DNA of 7,532 nt from Clostridiales bacterium (GCA_003542355.1 DPKU01000090.1:1-7532), one strand, 5' to 3'; positions 1 through 7,422 are shown, numbered from the stretch's first letter. The notes: generated by a model not told the origin, from the letters alone. A program made the numbers and translations.

Positions 1-1489
1 CCCCGTCAAAGCCGATGGGGCCGATCACCCGGCTGAGAACAGTCCCCTCTTTGGCGCCCATCCCGGTTGCGGTGACCTTTAAGAAGCACCCGATATCCTC
101 CTCGGCAATGGTAAATGCGGCGCCCGTGGCGGTTTCGATCTCCGTATAAACGCCACTTTCCGCATCGCTGCGGGACCACTGATATGTATACACTGCGTCT
201 GCCGGTGTTGTGATGGCCGCAACGGTGGCTGTGATGTAATCGGTCTCGCCGGTCACTGCGACCGAAGCGGAAGGTGGCCGATTGCCACCGCTGCCGCCAC
301 CTGTGTTGCCGGGCGGCGTGGCGGGCACTTCCACGACGATGGTGCCCGATTGGTTGGTGTTGGCATTCCCGTTGGGAAGGATCGATAGCACAGCTTGCGC
401 TACCTGCTGCTGAGTGATCTGCCCGCCGCTTTGGATCTGGCCAGAAATAGCTTCGGCGATCTGCTGCGCCTGCTGCTGCGTGACAGTGCCTTGTACAACA
501 ACGATGTCTTTGAAGATCTCACCGTCGGGTCGGGCATCGTTGCCGTTGCCGTCCACCAAGAGATTGTTGTTGAACAGGATCGAAGTATAGATGCTGGTAC
601 CATCCCCGGCCAAGACACGGACCTGAGTGCCTTCTTTGGTAACGATCAAACGGATGATCAGAGAGTTTTCCATGGTGACTGTATGGGAACCGCCGCCCTT
701 GACATAGACCACAGACAGCGCCGACAGATTCTGCAGCGTCGCATCGCCCTCGCCCACTTCTTCTGTGATGGTGATGTCGCCCACATAGATCTTGTCACTC
801 AGGATATCTCCGGATTCTTTGACGAATACGTCCTCCCGAACGATGGTCTCCCCGTCCAGGATCTGGCCGATCAGCGTAACAGCCTCCGCTCTTGTGAGCG
901 TTTCCATTGGCGCCAGCTGGCCGTTGGCATGGCCTTTCATATATCCCTTGTTAATGGTGATCGCCATGCCTTCTTTCGCCCAGGCTTCGATCTCTGCTCT
1001 GTCCGGATACCCTTCCAGGACCGCTGTTCCGGTCATGCCCGACTTCGGCAGAAACCGGGACAACATCACGGCAGCTTCCTGGCGGGTGATCACATCCTCC
1101 GGTGAAAACTCGGTCTGGCTGGTTCCCTTTGCATATCGAACGTAGCTGGCCTTGGCCACTTCTTCATAAAACCAATCCGACTCTTTTACATCGGAAAAGC
1201 TGATCGCTACCTGGTTTTGAGGCCGGAGCTGCAACGCATTGTTCACCATGCTCACGAATTCCGCCCGGCTTACAGCCTTCTCCGGGGCAAACGTTCCATC
1301 GGGATACCCTTTGACATAACCATTTCCGACAGCGTTCTGAATAGCTTCTAGAGCCCAATGCCCCTGCACGTCGGTCAGGTTGACAACCGATGTGACAGGT
1401 TCAATCTCCGAAGCGGCAAAACCGATGCCGGGAAACAGAGATAAGATAAGGCAGAGGGACAGGATCAGTGATAACGCTTTGCTTTTCAT
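1..1489 (-). CDS. Secreted S-layer homology (SLH) domain protein, C-terminus cut by window edge
   Basis: Reading the minus strand from ATG at 1489-1487 gives an open frame of 496 codons with no stop before base 1, so the 3' end is outside the window. The start is fixed by a GGAGG ribosome binding site 8 bases upstream and by an immediate signal peptide: a basic start (MKSK), a hydrophobic core at residues 5-19, and a likely signal peptidase I site near GFA-AS (residues 23-27). Three SLH domains follow (about 37-86, 97-147, 158-211). A beta-rich segment comes next (about 217-317), of a kind often seen behind SLH triplets in Clostridia. Then a Gln-rich duplicated helix (337-374), a Pro/Gly/Asn linker with GGGSGGN at 397-403, and an Ig-like domain (about 409-492). 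SLH domains are known to bind pyruvylated secondary cell-wall polymers, so the protein should sit on the outer wall. No catalytic domain is visible in the part present. It is probably transcribed separately from the large gene upstream, given the hairpin between them. Function beyond surface attachment is unknown. Confidence 0.95.
   Translation of the reverse strand, partial: MKSKALSLILSLCLILSLFPGIGFAASEIEPVTSVVNLTDVQGHWALEAIQNAVGNGYVKGYPDGTFAPEKAVSRAEFVSMVNNALQLRPQNQVAISFSDVKESDWFYEEVAKASYVRYAKGTSQTEFSPEDVITRQEAAVMLSRFLPKSGMTGTAVLEGYPDRAEIEAWAKEGMAITINKGYMKGHANGQLAPMETLTRAEAVTLIGQILDGETIVREDVFVKESGDILSDKIYVGDITITEEVGEGDATLQNLSALSVVYVKGGGSHTVTMENSLIIRLIVTKEGTQVRVLAGDGTSIYTSILFNNNLLVDGNGNDARPDGEIFKDIVVVQGTVTQQQAQQIAEAISGQIQSGGQITQQQVAQAVLSILPNGNANTNQSGTIVVEVPATPPGNTGGGSGGNRPPSASVAVTGETDYITATVAAITTPADAVYTYQWSRSDAESGVYTEIETATGAAFTIAEEDIGCFLKVTATGMGAKEGTVLSRVIGPIGFDG
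368..481 (-). repeat. Gln-rich internal duplication in the SLH protein
   Basis: Residues 337-374 hold two copies of a TQQQ-led helical unit, 22 residues apart: TQQQAQQIAEAIS at 337 and TQQQVAQAVLSIL at 359. At DNA level the starts match closely (ACGCAGCAGCAGG against ACTCAGCAGCAGG on the minus strand). Hydrophobic residues at helix spacing suggest amphipathic helices, unlike the beta-rich surroundings. The unit lies between the stalk segment and the Gly/Pro linker, so it may be a short helical joint or a contact surface. Function unknown. Confidence 0.6.
539..841 (-). other. Beta-rich segment following the SLH triplet
   Basis: Residues 217-317 of the SLH protein have alternating hydrophobic and polar residues with regular Gly, Asp and Asn turns: YVGDITITEEVGEGDATL, then VVYVKGGGSHTVTM, then LIVTKEGTQVRVLAGDGTS. 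This resembles the short solenoid-like stalks that I know from other clostridial SLH proteins, where lines such as GDVTL, NGGGxxSV and VRVxAxGxT recur. Its role is probably structural, as a spacer or stalk. The assignment rests on pattern resemblance, not on a profile search. Confidence 0.55.
857..1381 (-). other. Three consecutive SLH domains (cell-wall binding module)
   Basis: These are residues 37-211 of the SLH protein. SLH1 has the classic pattern: LTDVQGHWA, then GYVKGYPDGTF at 57-67, then SRAEF at 74-78. SLH2 starts FSDVKESDWFY at 98 and ends ITRQEA, where the usual TRAE is TRQE. SLH3 starts with GYPD at 160-163 in place of the usual F-x-D, continues WAKEGMA and GYMKGHANGQLAP, and ends LTRAEA at 198-203. 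The Arg of the ITRAE-type motif is kept in all three. In characterised SLH proteins a trimer of such domains grips pyruvylated cell-wall polysaccharide, so all three here are probably functional. The triplet sits at the N-terminus, right behind the signal peptide, leaving the rest of the protein projecting outward. Confidence 0.93.
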
Positions 1490-1497
1490 GATGCCTT

Positions 1498-1502
1498 CCT
1501 CC
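1498..1502 (-). promoter_or_regulatory. Ribosome binding site of the SLH gene
   Basis: The minus strand reads GGAGGAAGGCATC directly before ATG. The GGAGG core is 8 bases from the start codon, which is near ideal and fixes the start at 1489. Confidence 0.88.
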
Positions 1503-1547
1503 GTAATCGTTTCTCGCAAGTTTTATCGTATTGCTTCTATTTTCCAC

Positions 1548-1588
1548 GATAAAAAGCAAAAATACAAGGCGTATTTTTGCTTTTTATC
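1548..1588 (-). terminator. AT-rich perfect hairpin, probable terminator of the large gene
   Basis: Two 18-base arms (1548-1565 and 1571-1588) are perfect reverse complements around a 5-base loop. The hairpin begins 28 bases after the stop codon of the large gene, and its second arm on the minus strand carries the tracts GTATTTTTGCTTTTT, giving the U-rich end expected of an intrinsic terminator. Only 4 of the 18 pairs are G-C, and the U-tract lies inside the stem and not after it. Termination is therefore likely but not certain. The symmetry means it could act on either strand, although no plus-strand gene is seen. Confidence 0.7.
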
Positions 1589-1616
1589 AGAATATTTATG
1601 GTATTACAGGCAGATG

Positions 1617-1943
1617 TTATTCATCGAACGCCAGGGTCCGCGCAAGCGCTTCGGTTTCCGGTCCGCAGCCTTCGTTCAGCACGAAAATTTTGCACTGGGC
1701 TGGCCGGTTGCCGGAATCGAAGGCTATGGATACGCCGTCATCCAGTCCGGCTGCAGTAAACGTACCGGGACGCAGGACCAGGTCGATCAGACGGCCGTTG
1801 CTGTCATACAAGGCATAGAGTAAACTTACAGCACGGCCTTCGGCAGGCTTTTGGCTCCGGGCCTCTATGGACAGATCGATTCGATTATTGCCCGAATCGA
1901 GCGTTGCATGGAAGAGGTCGAAGTCCAGCCGCTGAAGGCTGCC
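1617..1943 (-). other. C-terminal YD-x-x-GRL domain of the large protein
   Basis: Residues of about 1825-1932 start GSLQRLDFDLFHATL, carry LLYALYDSNGRLIDLVL in the middle, and end with a strand CKIFVLNEGCGPETEALA. Domains with ALYD-x-x-GRL followed by a K-x-F-x-x-(D/N)-x-x-x-x-P strand occur at the C-termini of other secreted clostridial proteins that I am familiar with, where they cap a large extracellular protein. Two Cys (in AQCKIF and EGCGPE) lie 9 residues apart and could form a disulfide. The exact function of this domain is not known to me. Confidence 0.5.
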
Positions 1944-4900
1944 GAAGCTTTCGCCGGTGTCGATGAGCGTCTCCCAGCCCTCTGTGTATGTGGCGCCTAT
2001 GCCGACAGATCGATACTTTGTCAAAACCCAGCGACCGCCCTCGGAGATCCCTTCGGGATCCATCTGGGCGCCGCCCTGAGCAACGGCAGTTCCGTCGCCG
2101 AAGAAGCTGGCGTTATAATCCCATTCTCCCAGGGTATCTTCGTGATGCAACCGATAATAGGCTTCGTCGGCAAAGACGTCTCCGCCCATAAGCCGTATCG
2201 CCGCGTTGTCGCTGCCGGAGGAGATCTGCGCCATCAATTCGATGCTGACCGGCGTTGCCGCTTGCGTATCTTGACGGATCACAGTGACCTCCCGTTCGGT
2301 GATCGGGCCTTCGATGCCGTCGCTGCCGATGGCCACACCGATGGACTGGGCCGATTCTCCCGGCTGCAGAAAATCAAAGAGATGAATGAAACGCGGGTCG
2401 TTGGAAGCATCGAAAGGCTCATCTCCTCTCCACTGCCAATGCCCGTCGATCTTGGTATAGAGAATATAATGCTGTCCGTCCACAGCGCCGGAAACGTTGA
2501 CACCCATGGTGAACATGGAACCGTAGAACGGATCGGTAACGGTCGGCGCCGGCGGCGTAGCTCGCTGTGATGCGGAGATCTGCAACGAACTTTGGACATC
2601 CGATTCGTTGTGAGCCGCCACATAATAGGTGTCTCCCGGTGTGAGGCCGGTGACCCAAAGCGACGCAGAATGGCCTTCTTCGGTGAGATTTTCAAAGGCG
2701 CTCTGATCCATGAAGTTCCAGTTTTCATCGAAGATGTACAGGCGGGCGCCCGGGCTGTCCCCGGTGAGCTTCAGCAGGTAACCGTCGCCTTCGAGCGTAC
2801 CGGAAACAAAGATGGCATAGCGGACAGCGCCGGCCGGCACGGCCGGCAGGGCGACGGAAGTATCATTTTCACCTCCCGTCGCCACGGGCGCCACCAGCGG
2901 AGCTGCGTTTTGTTCTGTCTCCGCATCGGGCAGATTGCTTTGAAAGCGAACAGCGGTGCCGAATATCTCTTCATTCTCAGAGTTCCGCAGCCGAAGCCCC
3001 AGATCAAAATCCGGATCGAAAGGCAGAGCCGTGATATCCACGGTAAAATAGTCGATCACGCCTTCGGTCTTATGCGGTGTGACCGTGGCAAAGCGATCCA
3101 GCGAAAATACCTCTGTTCCCGCATCGTAGCCAAAGCCTTGCGGATCCTCGCCGTATTCGTTTGCGATAAACACCGAGCAGGACAGGTCCACCTCGGACAA
3201 ATCCACCGTTGGAACCAAATAAACCGTCCTGTATTGATCGATGGGCACTTCCCGAAGCCAGTTTTCTTCGCCACCGCCGGAAGCGCTATACGCGCCCAGG
3301 CCGGGAAGTATAATGTTTGCTGTCATCTGGTAGAGCGTCTCACCGTCCTGATACCCGATGGTGAAGACGCCGAGTTCCGGGAAATCGATGGCGGTAAATA
3401 TATAGTCGTGATATTGCCCGTCGTCTGCCGGGATCACCTCCATATTTTCATCAAACCACAATTCTGCAGTGATCCCGCCTTCCGCCGGGAGGATCAGATC
3501 CTCGGGAGAAACAGGCGTGTAGACCCACTGCCCGAAGGCTTCCTCCCCCACCCAGTGCTTATAAAAGAAAGCAAAGGTGCTGCCTCCCTTGGTCATCTCA
3601 AGGCTCCGTTCATAATAGATGGGATCCCCTGTCAGCGCGGGATAGTGCGTACCTGCGGCATCTTTCCAATCCGTCCAGGACAGGACCAGGCCCGGCATCT
3701 CCACTTCGTACAGCAAAATATCCCGATCAGCCTGCCAGCGTTCGGCATCAATCTCATCGAAATACCGAATCTTTCCATGGAACCGGGCGCCATCTTCCAC
3801 AGACGCACTCACCGTTACCAGGAATACGCCCAGAGCGCCGGTAGTCGTGACGTCTACGTTGCCCGCGCCGTCCAGGATCTCATATTCGCTGGTCCAGCCT
3901 TCGCCGATCTCGATATCGGGATTTGCAATGAAATAGAAGCTCCTCCCGTCAGGGGTGTAATGGAATTCGCTGATATAATTTTCTTCCGATGCCGTCGGCG
4001 CATCGTAGAATCCTGCATCGGGAAGCCTTACGGTCACCGGAAGCGCCATCAAGCCGTCACCGGTATCGTAGGCGAGCTCAAACTGCCCGAACTGAGTAAA
4101 AATGATCTCTGCGAAACGATGATCTGTATAATCCGGATCTCCGATGGCTTCGATGCCATCTCGGGTCCATTCCCGAATCGATATGCCGCTACCCGATGAA
4201 AAAATGATCGCCGCCGGCTCCACCGGCGTCAGCACCCACTCTTCGCCGGAAAGATGTCTGTAAAAGAAGGGAGCAGTCAGGCCGCCGATGGCCACGCCCA
4301 TTTGTGTTTCCGCTGCGATATTTCCGTCTCCGTCTTTGGAGACTGCCGGATAGTCGATACCTGATGCGCTCCGCCATTCGGCCCAGTTGAACACCAGCCC
4401 TTCCACCGGTTCTTCTGACACGATGATCTCCCGGTCGGACTGCCACATCGGATATTCCCCACCATCCCAATAGCGGATCTCGGCACGGAGGCGGAAATCT
4501 CCCGTCACATCGGGTTTGACTGTCACCACAAATACTTCTTCTATGTCAGTAGCTGTAATGGCCACAAATTCGCCGCCCTCGTGAACATAGACATCTGTGT
4601 TCCAGTCTGACTCAATATTGGCATTTGGCGCTGCGATCAGATAGAACCGCCGTGCCAGCTCCCCTGCACCGTAGGAGAATTCACCGATATAGTTTTCCTG
4701 AGTGGCTTCGGGGGCCGAATAGAAGGCGACCTCCGGCAAGGTGACGGAAACGGGAAGCAGATAATCGCTATAGCTGATCACAAAATCCCCGAAATTTGGG
4801 AATTCCAGCTCGGTAAACGAAAACCCCTCATAGTCCTCGTCCGTGATGAAATCTGCCTGCTCGTGCTGCCAGGCAGAAAGTACGATACCGCTGCCGGAAG

Positions 4901-7415
4901 TGGCAGTGAGCTGATCTGCGGCAACAGGCGTATATACCCAGTTGCCGGTATTCTCATCGCCTACCCAGTGTCTGTAGAAGAAAGACAGCATCTGTCCGCC
5001 CGGACCCGTATCCAGTGAAGTATTGTACCGGACTTGTCCGCCGTCCCTTTGGATCACCGGGTATTGGATCCCCAGGCTGTCTTCGTCGCGCCACTGTGTC
5101 CAGCTGAACACCAACCCTTCGGTTTCGGTCTCGTACAGGTCGATCCACCAGGTTGGATCCATCCAATCAGAAGTGCCCGGGTTGCTCAAAATAATCTTCA
5201 GATTCAGGCCGAAATCTCCCCTGGTCCCTTCGTTGACGGTCACTTCGTAGACGTTGACCGCCGCAGTTGTGGCCACTGTTACCTGGTCTGCGCCGTTCAA
5301 GATCGCAAAGTTGCTCGTCCATCCATCGGAAAAGTCACCGTTGACGATGGCATAAAAGATCTCGCCGGCGCCGGGCGTATAGGTTGCGCTGCTCAAATAG
5401 GCCTCACGGGAAGCCGTAGGCGCCGTGTAGTACCCCATGGGAGGAATGTCCACTGTGGCGGCCATGCGATATACCGTGGAATCCGCAGCCGTATAACTGA
5501 TCTCGTGATCGCCCCATTCGCTGGTGGTCATGCGCACGAAAGCGGCGCTGTTGCCCACATCCTGGGCCGGGTCCGCGCTCAGTTCCCCAGGATGCAGTGT
5601 TTCCAGAGCGATCCCGCTGCCGGAGCTGAGAACCAAGGCTCCGGGCGTTGCGGCAGCAAAGCCCCAGGCTTCGGACACGTCATCGTAATCCCACAGACCG
5701 AAAAGTCCGCAGTATTGACTTCCTTTTTGACAATATAGCTCATAGCCGTATCCGTATTCCGGATTTTCGTACCAGCCGCTGCCGGTATTGTCCAGGTTCC
5801 GGTACGCCAGGTGCGTGTAATTCAGTTCGATATTCGCAAAACGGATCAAGCCTTTATTGCTCAAAGGAAAGGTATTTTCGGAAGAGATCCCCCACCAGCT
5901 GTTGATCGTGCCGCCCTCGATCAGACCGGTTGCGTCGTTGAAAGCTGTTGCGCTGCCATTGACGGAAATCGTGGCGCCGTTGAGGATCGTCCCATTGTTT
6001 TCCAGATGTCCGGTGAAGCCGAGCTGCCCTTCTTCCCCAAAGACGTATAAGACGATACTGCCGTCTTCGGTCCAGTTTTCGCCCTGGTCATCTCCGTTGT
6101 TCGCAGCCGTGATCAGCGTGCCGTTGTTGACAAACGTGCCACAAACCGGCAGTGGAACGATGGTTTCCAGCGTGCCGTTGTTGATCAAGGTGCCCGAAAC
6201 ATCGTTCAAAACCCCGTTCACGTCTCCATCGTAGCGCATTTGTAGGGAGAAGGTCGCTCCTTCATTGATGATGAGATCTCCCTCTACCATAAGATTGCTC
6301 GTGACGGCGGTGTCCGTGGTGATGACGATGGCGCCGGCTGATACAGCCTCCGTACCGATTACAATGGGATTGCAGTGGGCATTGTCGGACAGCGCCGTTT
6401 CCCATTCCGCCTGATTTGTAACGTAGTAACCTCTCATGTGGTCGCCGTCGCCGACATCCGTAATCGTTCCGATGACCGTGGCGCTCGCCGTTTGCGTGTA
6501 ACTGCCATAATTAGTGGCCGTTCCGCCCACCGTCAAGCTGCCCTCGATGAACATCCCGTTGTTGTTGATCAGATCACCGGAAATACTGAAATCACCTCCG
6601 ATATACAGCTTTCCTTCCGGACCGGCGACCGTCAGGTCGCCGTTGACAAAGAGTGCATCATTTTCCAAAATATCCAGAGGCTTGGTGATCGTCAGATTTC
6701 CATCATAGGTGATCGCTACACCTGTAGTGGGACCGGCCGTGGGATCCCCTTCGTCGTGAAACTGGCTGAGCCAGATGCCATCGTACAGTTCGTTTGCCAT
6801 GGCATAATCCAGGGAGTTGCGCCCGTTCACATCAGCCACCCAGTTGATGGCGCCACCGGTGACCTCCGGTACGGATCCGCCCAGAGTAACTGTCAGTACT
6901 TCCACATCTGCCGGATTTGGATCTCCGTCACTGATAATGTCGAAAAATGAGATCAGGCCTTCTCCGATGGCAGGATCGCTGGAAATCGCCAGGGATCCGT
7001 TGTTCTGGATCACCGCCGGGGCCGCCGCCGAAAGGACGCCGCCTATATTAACCATTCCGTTGTTGATCAGCGTGCCGCCGACCCGCAGCTCGCCGTTCTG
7101 CCGCACCACCACATAGCCATCTACTGTCAATGCAACGTCGGATAAAACGATAAACAGTCCGTTGTCGCTGATGCGCAGGCCGGCCGAAGAAGTGATGGTC
7201 AGGTCCTTAGTTAACTCTGTGCCTTGCTGGATATCCAACTCCACAGACTCTGCGATGATGTGATCCACGTTTCCATCGGCCAAGGCCAGTTCGAATTCGC
7301 CCTGGCTGCTGACCCGGGCCATCCCTGGAGGATCCTCCGCATACACACCCGCCGGCAGCATGGTCAGCAATAAAACCAGCGCCATTATGAACGAACAAAA
7401 CCGCTTTCTTTCCAT
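1617..7415 (-). CDS. Giant secreted multidomain surface protein (1932 aa) with four ~237-aa repeats
   Basis: ATG at 7415-7413 follows a GGAGGT ribosome binding site 7 bases upstream, and TAA lies at 1619-1617. Residues 1-26 form a Sec signal peptide: basic MERKR, a hydrophobic core, and probable cleavage at VYA-ED. Residues of about 35-530 are a beta-solenoid-like part with Asn-Asn-Gly turns. Residues of about 540-1493 are four tandem units of about 237 residues with no family that I recognise. Residues 1494-1618 look like a PPC- or Ig-type beta sandwich (YAIFVSGTLEGDGYLLKL, then TPGDTYYVAAHN). Residues 1619-1715 look fibronectin-III-like. Residues 1716 to about 1824 are unassigned. The last 108 or so residues hold a LYDSNGRLIDLVL motif resembling C-terminal domains of other clostridial exoproteins. 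No SLH domain, LPXTG signal, C-terminal membrane helix or catalytic motif is seen. It is most likely an adhesin, matrix or wall-associated protein on the cell surface. The long intact frame and consistent composition argue that it is functional. The biological role is unknown. Confidence 0.95.
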   Translation of the reverse strand: MERKRFCSFIMALVLLLTMLPAGVYAEDPPGMARVSSQGEFELALADGNVDHIIAESVELDIQQGTELTKDLTITSSAGLRISDNGLFIVLSDVALTVDGYVVVRQNGELRVGGTLINNGMVNIGGVLSAAAPAVIQNNGSLAISSDPAIGEGLISFFDIISDGDPNPADVEVLTVTLGGSVPEVTGGAINWVADVNGRNSLDYAMANELYDGIWLSQFHDEGDPTAGPTTGVAITYDGNLTITKPLDILENDALFVNGDLTVAGPEGKLYIGGDFSISGDLINNNGMFIEGSLTVGGTATNYGSYTQTASATVIGTITDVGDGDHMRGYYVTNQAEWETALSDNAHCNPIVIGTEAVSAGAIVITTDTAVTSNLMVEGDLIINEGATFSLQMRYDGDVNGVLNDVSGTLINNGTLETIVPLPVCGTFVNNGTLITAANNGDDQGENWTEDGSIVLYVFGEEGQLGFTGHLENNGTILNGATISVNGSATAFNDATGLIEGGTINSWWGISSENTFPLSNKGLIRFANIELNYTHLAYRNLDNTGSGWYENPEYGYGYELYCQKGSQYCGLFGLWDYDDVSEAWGFAAATPGALVLSSGSGIALETLHPGELSADPAQDVGNSAAFVRMTTSEWGDHEISYTAADSTVYRMAATVDIPPMGYYTAPTASREAYLSSATYTPGAGEIFYAIVNGDFSDGWTSNFAILNGADQVTVATTAAVNVYEVTVNEGTRGDFGLNLKIILSNPGTSDWMDPTWWIDLYETETEGLVFSWTQWRDEDSLGIQYPVIQRDGGQVRYNTSLDTGPGGQMLSFFYRHWVGDENTGNWVYTPVAADQLTATSGSGIVLSAWQHEQADFITDEDYEGFSFTELEFPNFGDFVISYSDYLLPVSVTLPEVAFYSAPEATQENYIGEFSYGAGELARRFYLIAAPNANIESDWNTDVYVHEGGEFVAITATDIEEVFVVTVKPDVTGDFRLRAEIRYWDGGEYPMWQSDREIIVSEEPVEGLVFNWAEWRSASGIDYPAVSKDGDGNIAAETQMGVAIGGLTAPFFYRHLSGEEWVLTPVEPAAIIFSSGSGISIREWTRDGIEAIGDPDYTDHRFAEIIFTQFGQFELAYDTGDGLMALPVTVRLPDAGFYDAPTASEENYISEFHYTPDGRSFYFIANPDIEIGEGWTSEYEILDGAGNVDVTTTGALGVFLVTVSASVEDGARFHGKIRYFDEIDAERWQADRDILLYEVEMPGLVLSWTDWKDAAGTHYPALTGDPIYYERSLEMTKGGSTFAFFYKHWVGEEAFGQWVYTPVSPEDLILPAEGGITAELWFDENMEVIPADDGQYHDYIFTAIDFPELGVFTIGYQDGETLYQMTANIILPGLGAYSASGGGEENWLREVPIDQYRTVYLVPTVDLSEVDLSCSVFIANEYGEDPQGFGYDAGTEVFSLDRFATVTPHKTEGVIDYFTVDITALPFDPDFDLGLRLRNSENEEIFGTAVRFQSNLPDAETEQNAAPLVAPVATGGENDTSVALPAVPAGAVRYAIFVSGTLEGDGYLLKLTGDSPGARLYIFDENWNFMDQSAFENLTEEGHSASLWVTGLTPGDTYYVAAHNESDVQSSLQISASQRATPPAPTVTDPFYGSMFTMGVNVSGAVDGQHYILYTKIDGHWQWRGDEPFDASNDPRFIHLFDFLQPGESAQSIGVAIGSDGIEGPITEREVTVIRQDTQAATPVSIELMAQISSGSDNAAIRLMGGDVFADEAYYRLHHEDTLGEWDYNASFFGDGTAVAQGGAQMDPEGISEGGRWVLTKYRSVGIGATYTEGWETLIDTGESFGSLQRLDFDLFHATLDSGNNRIDLSIEARSQKPAEGRAVSLLYALYDSNGRLIDLVLRPGTFTAAGLDDGVSIAFDSGNRPAQCKIFVLNEGCGPETEALARTLAFDE
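2561..2936 (-). other. PPC/Ig-like beta-sandwich domain
   Basis: Residues 1494-1618 of the large protein include VRYAIFVSGTLEGDGYLLKLTG, the block ARLYIFDENWNFMDQS, and the closing GLTPGDTYYVAAHN. This order, with a strand, an acidic turn, an aromatic strand and a TPG-x-YYV-x-A ending, recalls bacterial pre-peptidase C-terminal domains that occur as extracellular accessory modules. It is a resemblance only. The module comes directly after the fourth repeat and may end the repeat array. Confidence 0.45.
2937..5798 (-). repeat. Four tandem ~237-residue protein repeats
   Basis: Repeat starts are marked by GLVFSWTQW (767), GLVFNWAEW (1006) and GLVLSWTDW (1242). A divergent first unit spans about 540-766 and lacks this opening. 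Shared landmarks in order are: an aromatic block FFYRHWVG (812), FFYRHLSG (1050) and FFYKHWVG (1283), which becomes LFGLWDYD in unit 1; then WVYTPV; then GSGI (GGI in unit 4); then a strand block of the FGDFVISY type; then LP-x-x-GFY-x-APTAS-x-ENYI; then FYFIANP; and finally a beta stretch ending in a DR-x-I strand, clearest in units 2 and 3. Unit lengths are 239 and 236 residues for units 2 and 3. Unit 4 has a longer, altered tail up to 1493. Divergence at both protein and DNA level points to old duplications. I cannot match the unit to a named domain. Confidence 0.88.
5826..7313 (-). other. Beta-solenoid-like N-terminal part with Asn-Asn-Gly turns
   Basis: Residues of about 35-530 of the large protein repeat short strands ending in N-N-G turns. 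Asn pairs or triplets are at 118-119 (LINNGMVNIGG), 138-139 (IQNNGSLAI), 284-286 (INNNGMFIEG), 412-413 (INNGTLETI), 430-431 (VNNGTLITA) and 473-474 (ENNGTILNG). Neighbouring copies are 18-20 residues apart, which fits one coil of a beta-helix. Phrases such as GDLTVAG, GDFSISG and GDLIINEG add further rungs. Such solenoids are common in surface adhesins, and in carbohydrate-active enzymes, but no catalytic residues are apparent, so a structural or binding stalk is the best guess. Fold prediction would settle it. Confidence 0.65.
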
Positions 7416-7422
7416 TCCAAAT

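Larger units (their letters stand above)
1490..1616. other. Intergenic region between the large gene and the SLH gene
   Basis: This 127-base AT-rich gap separates the stop codon of the large gene from the SLH start. It holds the 18-bp inverted repeat and the SLH ribosome binding site. A promoter for the SLH gene would be expected between 1503 and 1547 on the minus strand. The best match I can find is TACGAT as -10 with TTTATC 17 bases upstream, which overlaps the hairpin and matches only half of the -35 consensus, so I do not call it as a promoter. Confidence 0.7.

Noticed and set aside
361..490. CAG-rich tract as a DNA-level microsatellite
   Set aside because: The CAG runs are short (three units) and interrupted. 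They are better explained as Gln codons in a duplicated protein helix.
395..1105. A 236-residue plus-strand open frame
   Set aside because: It is antisense to the SLH gene, whose SLH motifs on the minus strand are clear, so this frame is an artefact of codon bias.
1380..1823. A 147-residue plus-strand frame covering the gap between the two genes
   Set aside because: It crosses the hairpin and the starts and ends of both real genes. Its middle translates the AT-rich inverted repeat, and nothing supports expression.
1851..2570. A 239-residue plus-strand open frame
   Set aside because: It is a shadow of the 3' part of the large gene with no domain and no convincing ribosome binding site.
2592..4199. 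A 535-residue plus-strand open frame opposite the repeats of the large gene
   Set aside because: It lies fully inside a convincing minus-strand gene with a signal peptide and repeat domains. The predicted protein has no recognisable domain or signal, and long antisense frames are expected opposite GC-rich coding sequence with biased third positions.
5034..5738. A 234-residue plus-strand open frame
   Set aside because: It is antisense to the first and second repeats of the large gene. Its composition is atypical for a protein and no motif is seen.
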